64,000 bases of DNA from Bergeyella zoohelcum ATCC 43767 (GTDB lineage Bacteria > Bacteroidota > Bacteroidia > Flavobacteriales > Weeksellaceae). Location: assembly GCF_000301075.1 (NCBI RefSeq), contig NZ_JH932293.1:2216028-2280027 (forward strand). The letters run 5' to 3'. The first letter of the stretch is position 1. Each line of letters begins with the position of its first letter. Both the position numbers and the translations under genes were made by a program. The notes below the pieces were generated by a model. That model made no database searches, was not told the DNA's origin, and worked only from the letters and a program-made list of their open reading frames with translations. Shown one piece after another: positions 17,569 to 26,847 of this stretch.

Positions 17569-19695
17569 ATGAATAAAAAATTAATTCTCTTGGGTAGTTT
17601 AGTTTCTGCCCTCACGCTTTCTGCACAGGAAGGAATCAATCGTAAGTTGTACGAAAAATTTGAAAAAGAAAGAATTGAAAATAATATTCAATTCGAAAAG
17701 TATTGGAGTAGCTTAAATCCAACGCTCAAAAATGAATCTGAAAAAGAGCAACTTAAAAATAGCGTAGCTTTCTTTTTGGAGGGAAAACCTTATTATCTAA
17801 GCACCGATGACACCCACCAGAACACGAATGCAAATATTGACTTTCTGCACGATGGCACCATCAGTGGACTCACCGGAACTTTTACAGGAAATGGACTCCA
17901 GCTTCATCAGTTTGATGGCGGAAGAATCTACAACTATCACCCAGATTTAGGAGGTACCGCCCCTACCACTACACCTACCGTTACGCCAGGAGTAGAAAGC
18001 ACTAGAATCACCAATGGTGAAGGGAGTGCTGTGCCTTATAATTTCCATGCCACCAATGTAGCCAGCATGATGGCAAGTGTAGGTAGAAACCTATCATCTA
18101 ATGGTACACCTGTAGGAAATAGCAAAGGTGTAGCACCTAATGCACAGGTAGTGGGCTATTCTTTCCAAAATTCTACACTGCCTGGAGGAACAAATGAAGT
18201 AAATGTTTTCCAAAAAATATTACAAGTTCAGCCTCATATTTCTAACCATTCGTATGGCGTAAATTCAGGATGGAATGTAAGATTTCAAAATGGTGCTTTA
18301 AATTATTATTGGCATGGACAGTTTAATCCAACTGATAATTCAAGTCATGATCTTCAAGGTTCTTATTTACATTCAGATCGAAACTATGATATCCTTGTTA
18401 GACATTATCCATCATTAATTATTGTAAAATCTGCAGGAAATTCTTTTGGTGATGGACCAAGCGGAGCAACTGCGAATGCTTTTTATCGTTCGGGTAATTC
18501 TTATGAACCATTTACAGCTACAATGGTACCCCCTCCGAACAATTGTAATACAAATTATGACTGTATAGGTGCTGGTTCTTTGGCTAAAAACATTATTGTG
18601 GTAGGCTCTACTATGAAAATCACTGCCAATAACGGTAGATATACTAATGCTTCTGATGTGGTAAAATCAGGATTCAGTAGTGCGGGTCCAAGAGATGACG
18701 GCGGTATTAAGCCCGATATCGCAGGGGTAGGAAGTGATGTTCTTTCAGCTACTTACAATGCTCAAACTAACGGACCAAGCTATACCCAAGGAAGTGGTAC
18801 TTCTTACTCTGCACCAAATGTTACAGGTATCATCGGACTTTGGAATACCATCTATTCCTCTCTTTTTAACGGTCAAAACCTCAATGCTGCAAAAGCCAAA
18901 ACACTTCTTCTCCACTCCGCACAAGAAGCAGGAAATCACCCAGGACCTGACGCTTGGTTTGGTTGGGGATTTGCAGATGCTAAGAGAGGTGCCGAACTTT
19001 TGGTAGGAAAATCTAATGGCAATGTGATCTTCGAAGAACCTGCATTAAATAATAATGGTACTTACACGCTCAATATCACCCCTACTTCTAATGGTCCACT
19101 TAAGGTTACTATTTCTTGGGTAGATCCTGAATTTGAGATACCTTCTGGATTAACCATTGCTAATGCACATAATGATAGAAGTTCAAAACTCATCAATGAC
19201 CTAGATTTAAGAATCATCGATACTACCACAAACACCCCTGTACTCCCTTGGAGACTTAACATTAATAACTTGGATGCTGGAGCCGAAAGAGGAGACAATA
19301 CAGTGGACAATGTAGAGCAAGTACTCATAGAAAACGCCATCGGAGGTAGAACCTACAGAATAGAAGTTGCTCACAAAGGAACTTTACAAAATAATGAGGC
19401 TCAAAATTTCGCCATCATTGCAGAAGGAACGAATGGTATTCTTTCCACTGATGAGCAGGCGAAGAAAAAAGATGCTCTTATCTACCCTACCATAGCGAAA
19501 GAAACTGTAAACATTCAGCTTCCTAGTAGCTCTTCTGCCAAAGTTTCTATTTTTGACACTTCAGGAAAACTGGTTAAACAACAAGACATCAAGCAGGAAG
19601 GTACTATTCATGTAAATGATCTAAAACAAGGTGTATACATCATTTCAATAGAATCTAAAGACCTCAAAACTTCTAAAAAGTTTATCAAAGAATAA
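17569..19695 (+). CDS. Secreted subtilisin-like S8 serine protease with type IX secretion C-terminal domain
   Basis: 708 residues. Signal peptide 1-20 (ending TLSAQ), then a prodomain to about residue 100. The catalytic residues appear to be Asp116 (LHQFDGG), His160 (FHATNVASMMAS) and Ser412 (GSGTSYSAPNVTG), with the oxyanion Asn291 in KSAGNS. A beta-rich domain follows (~490-620). The end, from YPTIAKETVNIQ to SKKFIKE with GKLVKQQD and QGVYIISI, is a type A sorting domain for outer-membrane export. It probably digests external protein. Cotranscribed with the small lipoprotein just upstream. Confidence 0.95.
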   Translation: MNKKLILLGSLVSALTLSAQEGINRKLYEKFEKERIENNIQFEKYWSSLNPTLKNESEKEQLKNSVAFFLEGKPYYLSTDDTHQNTNANIDFLHDGTISGLTGTFTGNGLQLHQFDGGRIYNYHPDLGGTAPTTTPTVTPGVESTRITNGEGSAVPYNFHATNVASMMASVGRNLSSNGTPVGNSKGVAPNAQVVGYSFQNSTLPGGTNEVNVFQKILQVQPHISNHSYGVNSGWNVRFQNGALNYYWHGQFNPTDNSSHDLQGSYLHSDRNYDILVRHYPSLIIVKSAGNSFGDGPSGATANAFYRSGNSYEPFTATMVPPPNNCNTNYDCIGAGSLAKNIIVVGSTMKITANNGRYTNASDVVKSGFSSAGPRDDGGIKPDIAGVGSDVLSATYNAQTNGPSYTQGSGTSYSAPNVTGIIGLWNTIYSSLFNGQNLNAAKAKTLLLHSAQEAGNHPGPDAWFGWGFADAKRGAELLVGKSNGNVIFEEPALNNNGTYTLNITPTSNGPLKVTISWVDPEFEIPSGLTIANAHNDRSSKLINDLDLRIIDTTTNTPVLPWRLNINNLDAGAERGDNTVDNVEQVLIENAIGGRTYRIEVAHKGTLQNNEAQNFAIIAEGTNGILSTDEQAKKKDALIYPTIAKETVNIQLPSSSSAKVSIFDTSGKLVKQQDIKQEGTIHVNDLKQGVYIISIESKDLKTSKKFIKE

Positions 19696-19715
19696 CATTT
19701 CTATTCTTTTACAAA

Positions 19716-19746
19716 AAAAGCCGCTCTTTAATAAAGAGCGGCTTTT
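19716..19746. terminator. Bidirectional terminator between the S8 protease and folA
   Basis: The perfect stem AAGCCGCTCTTTA / TAAAGAGCGGCTT is flanked by A and T runs; serves the plus-strand protease gene and possibly the facing folA gene. Confidence 0.85.
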
Positions 19747-19813
19747 TAACAGAAAACTACTAAATATTTTAGAACTTAATTTGCAACTCACTATTCTTCC
19801 AATAACACTTATC

Positions 19814-20323
19814 TTATTTTGATTCTATATCATTTTTAGGATGAGATATATACACCTTAAAAGTAAGGTCGTAGGCATTTTTTTCATCTGCAGGTTCATA
19901 GGTACTTTCCACCAATTTCCAAATTTTCTCATCAATTTTCGGAAAAAAAGTATCTGCCTCAGGCGTAGCATCTACCTCGGTAACGATAAGCCGATCTGCC
20001 AAACTCATCGTTTGCTCATAAAGACTTCCCCCACCAATGATAAAATAATCTTCATTAATCTTTTGGGCAAATTTCATCGCTTCTTTAATAGACCCTACAA
20101 TGAGTATTCCCTCTTCAAACCAATTTTCCTTTCTGGAAATGACAATATTCGTCCGATTGGGAAGTGGTTTACCTATGCTTTCATAAGTTTTTCTTCCCAT
20201 AATGACAGGATGTCCAGAAGTTTTTTCTTTAAAATGTTTTAAATCTTTAGGAAGATGCCAAGGCATGGTATTTTCTAAACCTATGGCATTATTTTTCCCC
20301 ATTGCTACGATAATGGTCACCAT
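19814..20323 (-). CDS. folA: Dihydrofolate reductase
   Basis: Reduces dihydrofolate with NADPH. The ATG at 20323 gives MVTIIVAMGKNNAIG, the family start; the longer in-frame extension to 20350 crosses the promoter (TATTTTTG on the minus strand at 20339-20346), so it is rejected. Seen: MPWHLPKDLKHFKE, VIMGRKTYESIG, FIIGGGSLYE and TEVDATPEADTFFP. 169 residues, normal. The -7 element implies a leader of only ~10 bases. Divergent from lemA with 64 bases between starts. Confidence 0.96.
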   Translation of the reverse strand: MVTIIVAMGKNNAIGLENTMPWHLPKDLKHFKEKTSGHPVIMGRKTYESIGKPLPNRTNIVISRKENWFEEGILIVGSIKEAMKFAQKINEDYFIIGGGSLYEQTMSLADRLIVTEVDATPEADTFFPKIDEKIWKLVESTYEPADEKNAYDLTFKVYISHPKNDIESK

Positions 20324-20387
20324 TTTTTTACTTTTAGACAAAAATAGCACAAATTTTGCTACTCTTCATCGTGATAAAAATTATATT

Positions 20388-21002
20388 ATGAAAAATAAAG
20401 GATGTCTTAGTGCGAGTACCATGCTCATCGCTATCGTAGTGATTTTAGGTCTAGGCGTATTATGGGGAATCCCAAAATACAACCAAATGGTAGAAACAGA
20501 ACAAAATGTAGAAGCCAAATGGAGTAATGTGGAAACCGTTTATCAAAAAAGAGCCAACCTTATTCCTAATCTAGAAAGAGCCGTAAAGTCTTATGCCAAC
20601 TTTGAAAAAGAAACCCTCACCGCAGTGGTGGAGGCAAGGTCTAAAGCGACCAATATTACCGTGGACCCTACGAATATGACAGAAGCCGATATTGCAAAAT
20701 TCCAAGCGGCACAAGGTGAACTAAGCGGTGCACTCAGCAAACTTTTAGCCGTGGTAGAAAACTATCCCAACCTAAAAGCTGACCAACAGTACATCAATTT
20801 CCAAAGAGAATATACCGCTATAGAAAACAGCATCAGAGTGGAAATGGTGAACTTCAATAATGCAGCAAAAGACTACAATAGTATGATTAAAAAATTCCCT
20901 ACCAATATTTTGGCTGGTATTACTAATTTCAATGAAAAACCTTACTTCAAATCCAATGCTGGTGCCGAAGTAGCTCCATCTGTTTTCTCTGACGAAAAAT
21001 AA
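20388..21002 (+). CDS. lemA: LemA family protein
   Basis: 204 residues. The start at 20388 (MKNKGCLSASTM) is chosen because the reading frame upstream of it overlaps folA on the other strand and has no family match. One N-terminal membrane segment (MLIAIVVILGLGVLWGI) is followed by a long helical domain with the family pattern WSNVETVYQKRANLIPNLE. NFNNAAKDYNSMIKKFPT comes near the end. LemA proteins are membrane-anchored and of uncertain function, and are usually next to TPM-domain genes, as here (two follow, 5-base gap then an overlap). Confidence 0.93.
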   Translation: MKNKGCLSASTMLIAIVVILGLGVLWGIPKYNQMVETEQNVEAKWSNVETVYQKRANLIPNLERAVKSYANFEKETLTAVVEARSKATNITVDPTNMTEADIAKFQAAQGELSGALSKLLAVVENYPNLKADQQYINFQREYTAIENSIRVEMVNFNNAAKDYNSMIKKFPTNILAGITNFNEKPYFKSNAGAEVAPSVFSDEK

Positions 21003-21007
21003 TCATC

Positions 21008-21439
21008 ATGCCGAAAAATCATCTTTCTGAAAACGAAATGGATACTTTGGTAAAAACCATTCATCAAACGGAAGAATGCACTTCAGGGGAAATCAGAATC
21101 CATATTGATACCGAAGAAGCTGCTATTCCCGCTCAAAAAGCCATGAATATTTTCCACGAACTGGGAATGCACAAAACAAAAGAAAGAAATGCTGTTCTCT
21201 TTTATGTGCATTTCCATCAGAAATATCTTACCATTATTGGCGATGAAGGAATTCACCAATGGGTACATCAGTCTTTTTGGGATGAACTACATGATGAAAT
21301 GACTCAAAAATTCGCTCAAGAAAGATATTTTGATGCACTGAATGATGCCGTAAAAAAAACAGGAGAGCAGCTCCAAAAATATTTCCCTAATACCGAAAAC
21401 AAAGAAAACGAACTCCCTAATGAACTTAGCTTTTCCTAG
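21008..21439 (+). CDS. TPM-domain protein, soluble form
   Basis: 143 residues covering a TPM (TLP18.3/Psb32/MOLO-1) domain: TSGEIRIHIDTE, then NAVLFYVHFHQKYLTIIGDEGIHQWV. There is no signal peptide and no membrane segment, unlike the next gene. The domain in other bacteria and plastids is linked to phosphatase-like activity or membrane complex maintenance, but its role here is unknown. Last codons overlap the next gene by 20 bases. Confidence 0.88.
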   Translation: MPKNHLSENEMDTLVKTIHQTEECTSGEIRIHIDTEEAAIPAQKAMNIFHELGMHKTKERNAVLFYVHFHQKYLTIIGDEGIHQWVHQSFWDELHDEMTQKFAQERYFDALNDAVKKTGEQLQKYFPNTENKENELPNELSFS

Positions 21440-22187
21440 GCTGTGGATAGTACTATTTCTAGGCTTTACTTTTTGGGTAAACGCCCAATTCGTAGTACCC
21501 AAAGCACCCTCTATCATCTATCCTGTATATGATGAAGTAGGAATGCTATCCACACAAGAAAAGGAGAATATCAATCAAAAACTCATTGCCTTTCATGATT
21601 CCACTTCGGTAGAAATTCTAGTAGCAATTATCCCTACCACTCATGGGGAAGATATTAACTTCTCAGCCTCCCAGATAGGTAATGCCTGGAAGGTGGGTAA
21701 AAAAGGAAAAGAAAATGGCGTGGTATTGCTCATTGCCTCTGAGGATAGAAAAATCTCCATTCAGCAAGGAAGAGATGTAGAGCGATACCTTACCGCAGCC
21801 GTAACAGGACAAATCATTGACTACCTCATCACTCCCTCCTTCAAAAAAGGAAACTACTCACAAGGTATTAACGCTGCAGTGGATGCCATTATGGAAGCCG
21901 TACAAGGTAAATATGAGATGAAACCTTCTGATAAAGAAGAAGATATTTCATGGGTAGCCGTTTTTCTTATCTTCATCGGAATCATCGTTTTATTGTCTCT
22001 ATTTGGGAATAATGGAGGTGGAACCATCATTACAGGAAGTGGTAGAACTCGCTATGGGGGTGGCTTCGGCGGTTTTAGTGGTGGATTTGGCGGCGGCAGT
22101 TTGGGTGGAGGAAGCTCTTCTGGTGGATTCGGAGGATTCGGCGGTGGTGGAAGTTTCGGCGGCGGCGGTGCCTCTGGTGGATGGTAG
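21420..22187 (+). CDS. TPM-domain membrane protein with glycine-rich tail (YgcG type)
   Basis: 255 residues. Signal peptide to FWVNAQ, then the TPM domain at ~30-165 (VYDEVGMLSTQEKENINQKL, VLLIASEDRKISIQQG). One membrane helix (VAVFLIFIGIIVLLSLFG) and ~55 residues of Gly/Ser/Phe repeats follow, ending SGGW. The glycine-rich tail is typical of YgcG-like proteins. It overlaps the preceding TPM gene by 20 bases, so lemA and both TPM genes form one operon. Anchored in the membrane with the domain probably in the periplasm. Confidence 0.9.
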   Translation: MNLAFPRLWIVLFLGFTFWVNAQFVVPKAPSIIYPVYDEVGMLSTQEKENINQKLIAFHDSTSVEILVAIIPTTHGEDINFSASQIGNAWKVGKKGKENGVVLLIASEDRKISIQQGRDVERYLTAAVTGQIIDYLITPSFKKGNYSQGINAAVDAIMEAVQGKYEMKPSDKEEDISWVAVFLIFIGIIVLLSLFGNNGGGTIITGSGRTRYGGGFGGFSGGFGGGSLGGGSSSGGFGGFGGGGSFGGGGASGGW

Positions 22188-22205
22188 TTTTTCCGAAAAT
22201 TTTAT

Positions 22206-22213
22206 TACTTTTG
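22206..22213 (+). promoter_or_regulatory. -7 element ahead of the TPP riboswitch
   Basis: TACTTTTG followed by C, placed so that transcription would begin around 22220, immediately before the aptamer. The -33 box is poor. Confidence 0.6.
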
Positions 22214-22223
22214 CAACCGAATA

Positions 22224-22300
22224 GAAAAGGGGTGCTGCAATGGCGGCTGAGATTATACCCAATGAACCTCGAACAGGTAATGCTGTTTAGGGACACGAAA
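22224..22300 (+). promoter_or_regulatory. TPP (THI-box) riboswitch
   Basis: The conserved THI-box elements occur in order: GGGGTGCT (22229-22236), GGCTGAGA (22245-22252), TACCC (22256-22260), TGAACCTC (22263-22270), GGTAATGCTG (22276-22285) and TAGGGA (22288-22293). P2 can form between GGGGT and TACCC. Downstream, AAAGGAA (22304-22310) pairs with TTCCTTT (22323-22329). CCCCTTTT (22347-22354) is complementary to AAAAGGGG (22225-22232), so it could compete with P2. That alternative pairing is an inference about the expression platform. The switch controls the TonB-dependent receptor that begins at 22383. Confidence 0.93.
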
Positions 22301-22382
22301 GTGAAAGGAAAACGGTGCACACTTCCTTTATCCTAGGTATTATTTCCCCTTTTATTCAATATAATTAAAAAAATTATTAAGA

Positions 22383-24536
22383 ATGAAAGGATTTTTTTTG
22401 TGCGGGCTATGCCTTAGTCCTGCTGTCTTTTACGCTCAAGAATCAATAGCGAAAGACTCTCTGAAAGAAACTGCCATAGAAGCAGTACACTTTACCAAAA
22501 AACTACCTGTAACTTCCGAAGTTATCAGCGTAAAAAAAGACCTTAAAAACCGTATCTTAGGACAAAATCTTCCCACTTTATTAGAACAACAGACCGCTAT
22601 GGTCTCCACTTCAGATGACGGGAATGGCGTAGGCTACACCGCAATGCGTATTCGTGGCGTAGATGGCAGCAGAATTAATGTAATGCTCAATAATGTCCCT
22701 TACAATGATTCTGAATCACAAGGTACCTTCTTTGTCAATATGGCAGATTTAGCAGCTTCTGCTTCCCAGATAATCATCCAAAGAGGAGTAGGTACTTCCA
22801 CCAATGGAGCGGCGGCTTTCGGAGCCAGTGTGAACATCCTTACCGCTGAGCCAGAAGATAAGGCAAGCTTCCTTACACAGCATTCCTATGGTTCTTTTAA
22901 CTCTAGAAGAAACACTTTTGAAGTGAATACGGGTACATTCCTAGACGGAAAACTGTCTTTTAAAGCAAGGTATTCTATGATTAATTCTGACGGATACATT
23001 GAAAGAGCTTCCTCTAAACTGAACTCTTACAGTGTAACGGGAATGTACAGAACGGATAAACGAAAAATAAAACTATGGCTCTTTGGTGGGGAAGAAAAAA
23101 CTTATCACGCTTGGAACGGAATTACCCCTCAGCAATACATAAAGAACAGAAGATACAATCCTTCAGGAGAAATTTTTGATGCCAACTGGAATGTAGTAGG
23201 TTTTTATAATAATGAAACCGATAATTATAACCAAACTCATCTCCATCTTTCTTGGGAAGAGCGTTTTTCACCGAGAGTGAAACTCAATACCACCGCTCAC
23301 TATACTATGGGAGAAGGTTATTATGAAAATTTTAAACAAAATGACAAAGTCTCCAAATACGGACTTTCACCAATTACCATTGGAGGAACTTCATTCAATC
23401 GGTTAGATTTTATTCGTAAAAAATGGTTAGATAATGATTTCTACGGCATCGTATCCGATTTGAATGTAGATTTGGAGAACATGCTCATCAATATCGGCTT
23501 GGTAGGAAACCAGTATTATGGTAAACACTTTGGACAAGTCTTTAATTCCAATATCAGCACCGACCCTAATTATGTTCATGAATACTACCGAAATAACGGG
23601 CTTAAGAATGAATTTGCATCTTACCTCAAAGCGGTATGGAAAATCCATCATTTTGAACTCTTCGGAGATGTACAATATAGAAATATTCATTACACGGTAA
23701 CGCCTGTCCACGGGGTAGCATCAGAAATAGTAGATTTCGATAACCACTATTCTTTTTTCAATCCTAAGGCAGGTATCAGCTACCTTTTTAACGGTGGTAA
23801 AGCCTATTTTTCTTACGCCCAAGCCAATAGAGAACCGAAAAGAAGTGATTTGGTAGAATCGGATAAAGTTCGTCCAGAAAAACTCCACGATTTTGAATTG
23901 GGGATTGAGAAACAATTTGGAAAATTTGGGTTGGATATCAATGGATATTATATGCTCTACAAAGACCAGCTGGTAGTTACTGGAAAACTCAATGATGTAG
24001 GCAGTGCTCTACAAGAAAATGTTCCGAACTCTTATCGTATGGGGGTGGAAGTATCCGCCAACGCTCAGCTGACATCTTTTTTCGGCATCCATGGTAATAT
24101 TGCACTGAGTAAAAATAAAATACGAAATTATCAGTTTTATGATGTATATACCCAAACCACGGTAGATAAAGGAGATACACAAATTGCTTTTTCTCCTGAT
24201 ATTGTTACTTCCCTATCAATGAACTTCAAGCCTTTTGATAGACTTCTGCTCTCTTTCGTGAATAAATATGTAGGAGCTCAGTATGTAGATAATACTCAAG
24301 AAGATGCCATGCGTTTAGGAGCATACAATGTCTCCAATATCATTGCAGGGTATGATCTGAATCTAAAAAATACAGATGTTACTCTCCACCTGAATGTAAA
24401 CAATATATTCAATAGAATGTATGTAAATAATGGATATACTCTCCGTGATCCAGATTGGTACAGTTCACCTACACCAGGGCTTTATCCACAGGCAGGAACC
24501 AATTTCTTACTTGGATTTACACTCCGAATAAAATAA
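22383..24536 (+). CDS. TonB-dependent outer membrane receptor, probable thiamine importer
   Basis: 717 residues with a signal peptide ending VFYAQ, no carboxypeptidase-like N-terminal domain, and a plug at ~50-165 (NLPTLLEQQTAMVSTSDDG, MRIRGVDGSRINVMLNNVP, QIIIQRGVGTSTNGAAAFGA). The beta-barrel has aromatic-rich strands and ends FLLGFTLRIK. Similar TonB receptors without sugar partners transport cofactors. A TPP riboswitch in its leader makes thiamine or a precursor the most likely substrate; this is inference from regulation, supported by known TPP-controlled OM receptors in Bacteroides. Monocistronic, with a terminator after it. Confidence 0.9.
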   Translation: MKGFFLCGLCLSPAVFYAQESIAKDSLKETAIEAVHFTKKLPVTSEVISVKKDLKNRILGQNLPTLLEQQTAMVSTSDDGNGVGYTAMRIRGVDGSRINVMLNNVPYNDSESQGTFFVNMADLAASASQIIIQRGVGTSTNGAAAFGASVNILTAEPEDKASFLTQHSYGSFNSRRNTFEVNTGTFLDGKLSFKARYSMINSDGYIERASSKLNSYSVTGMYRTDKRKIKLWLFGGEEKTYHAWNGITPQQYIKNRRYNPSGEIFDANWNVVGFYNNETDNYNQTHLHLSWEERFSPRVKLNTTAHYTMGEGYYENFKQNDKVSKYGLSPITIGGTSFNRLDFIRKKWLDNDFYGIVSDLNVDLENMLINIGLVGNQYYGKHFGQVFNSNISTDPNYVHEYYRNNGLKNEFASYLKAVWKIHHFELFGDVQYRNIHYTVTPVHGVASEIVDFDNHYSFFNPKAGISYLFNGGKAYFSYAQANREPKRSDLVESDKVRPEKLHDFELGIEKQFGKFGLDINGYYMLYKDQLVVTGKLNDVGSALQENVPNSYRMGVEVSANAQLTSFFGIHGNIALSKNKIRNYQFYDVYTQTTVDKGDTQIAFSPDIVTSLSMNFKPFDRLLLSFVNKYVGAQYVDNTQEDAMRLGAYNVSNIIAGYDLNLKNTDVTLHLNVNNIFNRMYVNNGYTLRDPDWYSSPTPGLYPQAGTNFLLGFTLRIK

Positions 24537-24583
24537 AAACAAAAACCTGAGAAAACACTTTAATATTTTTCAATTTTAAAGAG

Positions 24584-24617
24584 AAGCCCTGTAGAAAATT
24601 TTCTACAGGGCTTTTTA
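24584..24617. terminator. Bidirectional terminator between the TonB receptor and mutS2-like gene
   Basis: Perfect 15-bp inverted repeat AAGCCCTGTAGAAAA / TTTTCTACAGGGCTT followed by TTT on the plus strand; it separates two genes that point at each other. Confidence 0.88.
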
Positions 24618-24635
24618 TTCATTTTACTTTAAAAT

Positions 24636-26777
24636 TTATATGCGTTCCAGCTCATCTGTGCTGATGGTAGTTTTAAAAGCACCGTAGTTAATAACAGCTT
24701 TATTTTTAGAAATTTTTTCTATTGTTCCTACGGAGGTAGAACCGGTAATACGCACTCTCTGCCCTACCTTCAGCCAAACGGCTCTTTCCTGCTGGCGTTT
24801 TTCCTCGAGTTTCTCATTGGTTTCCGTAATTTTTTCAATGACTTCTTGGCGTTTTAGCTGTTGGGTAATTTTTCTTTTTACCACTTGCAGTCGTTTACTT
24901 TCGTCTTTATCTGTACCGAGTTTTCGGTATTTTTCTTGTTCCAAAAGTTTCACGAAATCCCGAACGATATTTTTTCTAGATTTGCCTTTTACATAGCCAT
25001 CTATAAAAGCTTCAATCTTATTTCCAAACTGTAATTTTCTATGTTCTTCCTCATACAATTTCTGGAAATTAAAAAGTTTTTGCTCCAGTTGTTGATTCAG
25101 TTTTTGAAGATTTTCTCTCTTATCTTCTACGGATTCTTTTTGCTCCGAAAGATTAGATTTGAGCTTTTCCACCTCAAATTTTTCTTGCTGAAGTTTCACA
25201 ATGGTTTTGTCTAGATTTACCACATCTTTTTCCACTTTTTTCTTGGCTGAATGGATGATAAACCTCGGGATTTTATTTTTCTCTGCCACCTCAAAAGTAA
25301 ATGAACTTCCCGCCTGCCCGATTTCTAATTTATACAAAGGTTCTAGGGTGTTTTCATCAAAAAGCATCGCTGCATTAGTGGCATTCGGGAGCTGCTCTAT
25401 CACTAATTTTATATTGGTATAATGGGTAGTAATGATGGCAAAACTCTTTTTTTCGTAGAAAAATTCCAGAAAACTTTCTGCCAAAGCACCACCCAATTCG
25501 GGGTCCGAGCCAGTACCAAATTCATCAATGAGTAAAAGCGTTTTATCATCGGCGTTTCGGATGATTTTCGCCATTTTCTTCAGCCTTGAAGAATAGGTGG
25601 AAAGATGATTTTCTATACTCTGATTATCCCCAATATCCGTCATGATATTATCAAAGAAAAACATTTCAGACTTAGGGTGTACAGGCACCAAAATCCCACT
25701 CTGAATCATCAGCTGAAGTAGCCCTACTGTTTTTAGCGTAATAGATTTCCCACCTGCATTAGGTCCCGATATACAAATAATCCTGTTATGCTCTGTAAGT
25801 GTGAGCGTTTGTGGAAAAATCTGCTTATTTTCTGCCTTGTTTTGTAACCAAAGTAAAGGGTGATAAGCCGCTTTAAGCCTTAGAGTTTTATGCCGATTGA
25901 TTTTAGGAAGTACGGCATGTATTTTTTCGGCAAATTTTGCTTTTGCTCGAGTCAAATCAAGATGAAAAATATAATTTTGATAAATTTCTAAACTCGGCTG
26001 ATACTCCGCAATTTCTGCAGTCAATTGCCGAAGAATTCTATCGATTTCTTTTTGTTCTTCCTCTTCATTCTCACGCAGTTTAAACTGATGTTTCAGTACA
26101 CTTTCAGGCTGAATGTAAGTAATGGAACCCGTTTTGGACACGCCCAACACACGCCCAGCAACGCGTTTTTTAAACCCTGATTTTACCGCCATCACCCTTT
26201 GGTCATCTATAATTGTTTCACGGATATCTTCTAACACATCGGCATAGGTGGTTAATGCACGGTTAAAATTTTCTTGAATGGATTTTTTAGCATGCTGAAT
26301 CTCCGTTCTTAATAGCTTCAAATGAGCAGAAGCGTCACTTTTCACCTCCCCGAAACGATTAAAAACACCGTCTATTTTATCTATAATTTCTTTATGAAAT
26401 ACAATATCTTGTACTTCCTCCAAAAGATGTGGAAAAGTTTCGGACAGCGTAGGGAAGAATTTTTTCAGCCGTCCTACTTGTTCGGTAATGTTCTTTATTT
26501 TTACGAAAGAGGGATTATCCAATCTATAATTCTCAATACACATTCTCTTCAGCTCAGTTTCTATATCTTCATATTCACTGAACGGAATGGCATTAGCACT
26601 TTCAAAACTCGTTAAAAACTCTGCCGTTTTTTTGAGTTCAAGTTCTGCTTCATCTATGGGTAATGGGCGTAGCTGAGCAATCCGCTCTGCTGTTTTATGG
26701 GAAAAAGCAAAGGGAATAATCTCTTCTAATAGTGCTGGAAATTCTAATTCCTGTAAATCTTCTGGCTGTATTTTCAC
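24636..26777 (-). CDS. MutS2-like DNA-binding ATPase (no Smr nuclease domain)
   Basis: 713 residues. Seen: the MutS III core at ~140-330, Walker A GPNAGGKSITLKT (about 338-350), Walker B LLLIDEFGTGSDP, then STH-like ITTHYTN. A long Lys/Glu coiled coil (~510-640) and an SH3/KOW-like end (GQRVRITGSTSVGTIEK) follow. Bacterial MutS2 proteins usually end in a Smr endonuclease domain of ~80 residues, which is absent here, so cutting activity is doubtful. The first codon is GTG. A -7 element (TACCTTTG on the minus strand, 26782-26789) lies so close that the mRNA may be leaderless. Confidence 0.9.
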   Translation of the reverse strand: MKIQPEDLQELEFPALLEEIIPFAFSHKTAERIAQLRPLPIDEAELELKKTAEFLTSFESANAIPFSEYEDIETELKRMCIENYRLDNPSFVKIKNITEQVGRLKKFFPTLSETFPHLLEEVQDIVFHKEIIDKIDGVFNRFGEVKSDASAHLKLLRTEIQHAKKSIQENFNRALTTYADVLEDIRETIIDDQRVMAVKSGFKKRVAGRVLGVSKTGSITYIQPESVLKHQFKLRENEEEEQKEIDRILRQLTAEIAEYQPSLEIYQNYIFHLDLTRAKAKFAEKIHAVLPKINRHKTLRLKAAYHPLLWLQNKAENKQIFPQTLTLTEHNRIICISGPNAGGKSITLKTVGLLQLMIQSGILVPVHPKSEMFFFDNIMTDIGDNQSIENHLSTYSSRLKKMAKIIRNADDKTLLLIDEFGTGSDPELGGALAESFLEFFYEKKSFAIITTHYTNIKLVIEQLPNATNAAMLFDENTLEPLYKLEIGQAGSSFTFEVAEKNKIPRFIIHSAKKKVEKDVVNLDKTIVKLQQEKFEVEKLKSNLSEQKESVEDKRENLQKLNQQLEQKLFNFQKLYEEEHRKLQFGNKIEAFIDGYVKGKSRKNIVRDFVKLLEQEKYRKLGTDKDESKRLQVVKRKITQQLKRQEVIEKITETNEKLEEKRQQERAVWLKVGQRVRITGSTSVGTIEKISKNKAVINYGAFKTTISTDELERI

Positions 26778-26847
26778 ACGGCAAAGGTAAGGATAATGAG
26801 GGAATTTGGAAATTTGGGAATGGGATAATGAATTTCAAATCTCAAAC

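Noticed and set aside
20202..20387. Longer lemA start at 20202
   Set aside because: The extension is antisense to folA and includes its promoter; family members start at MKNKG-like residues before the membrane helix.
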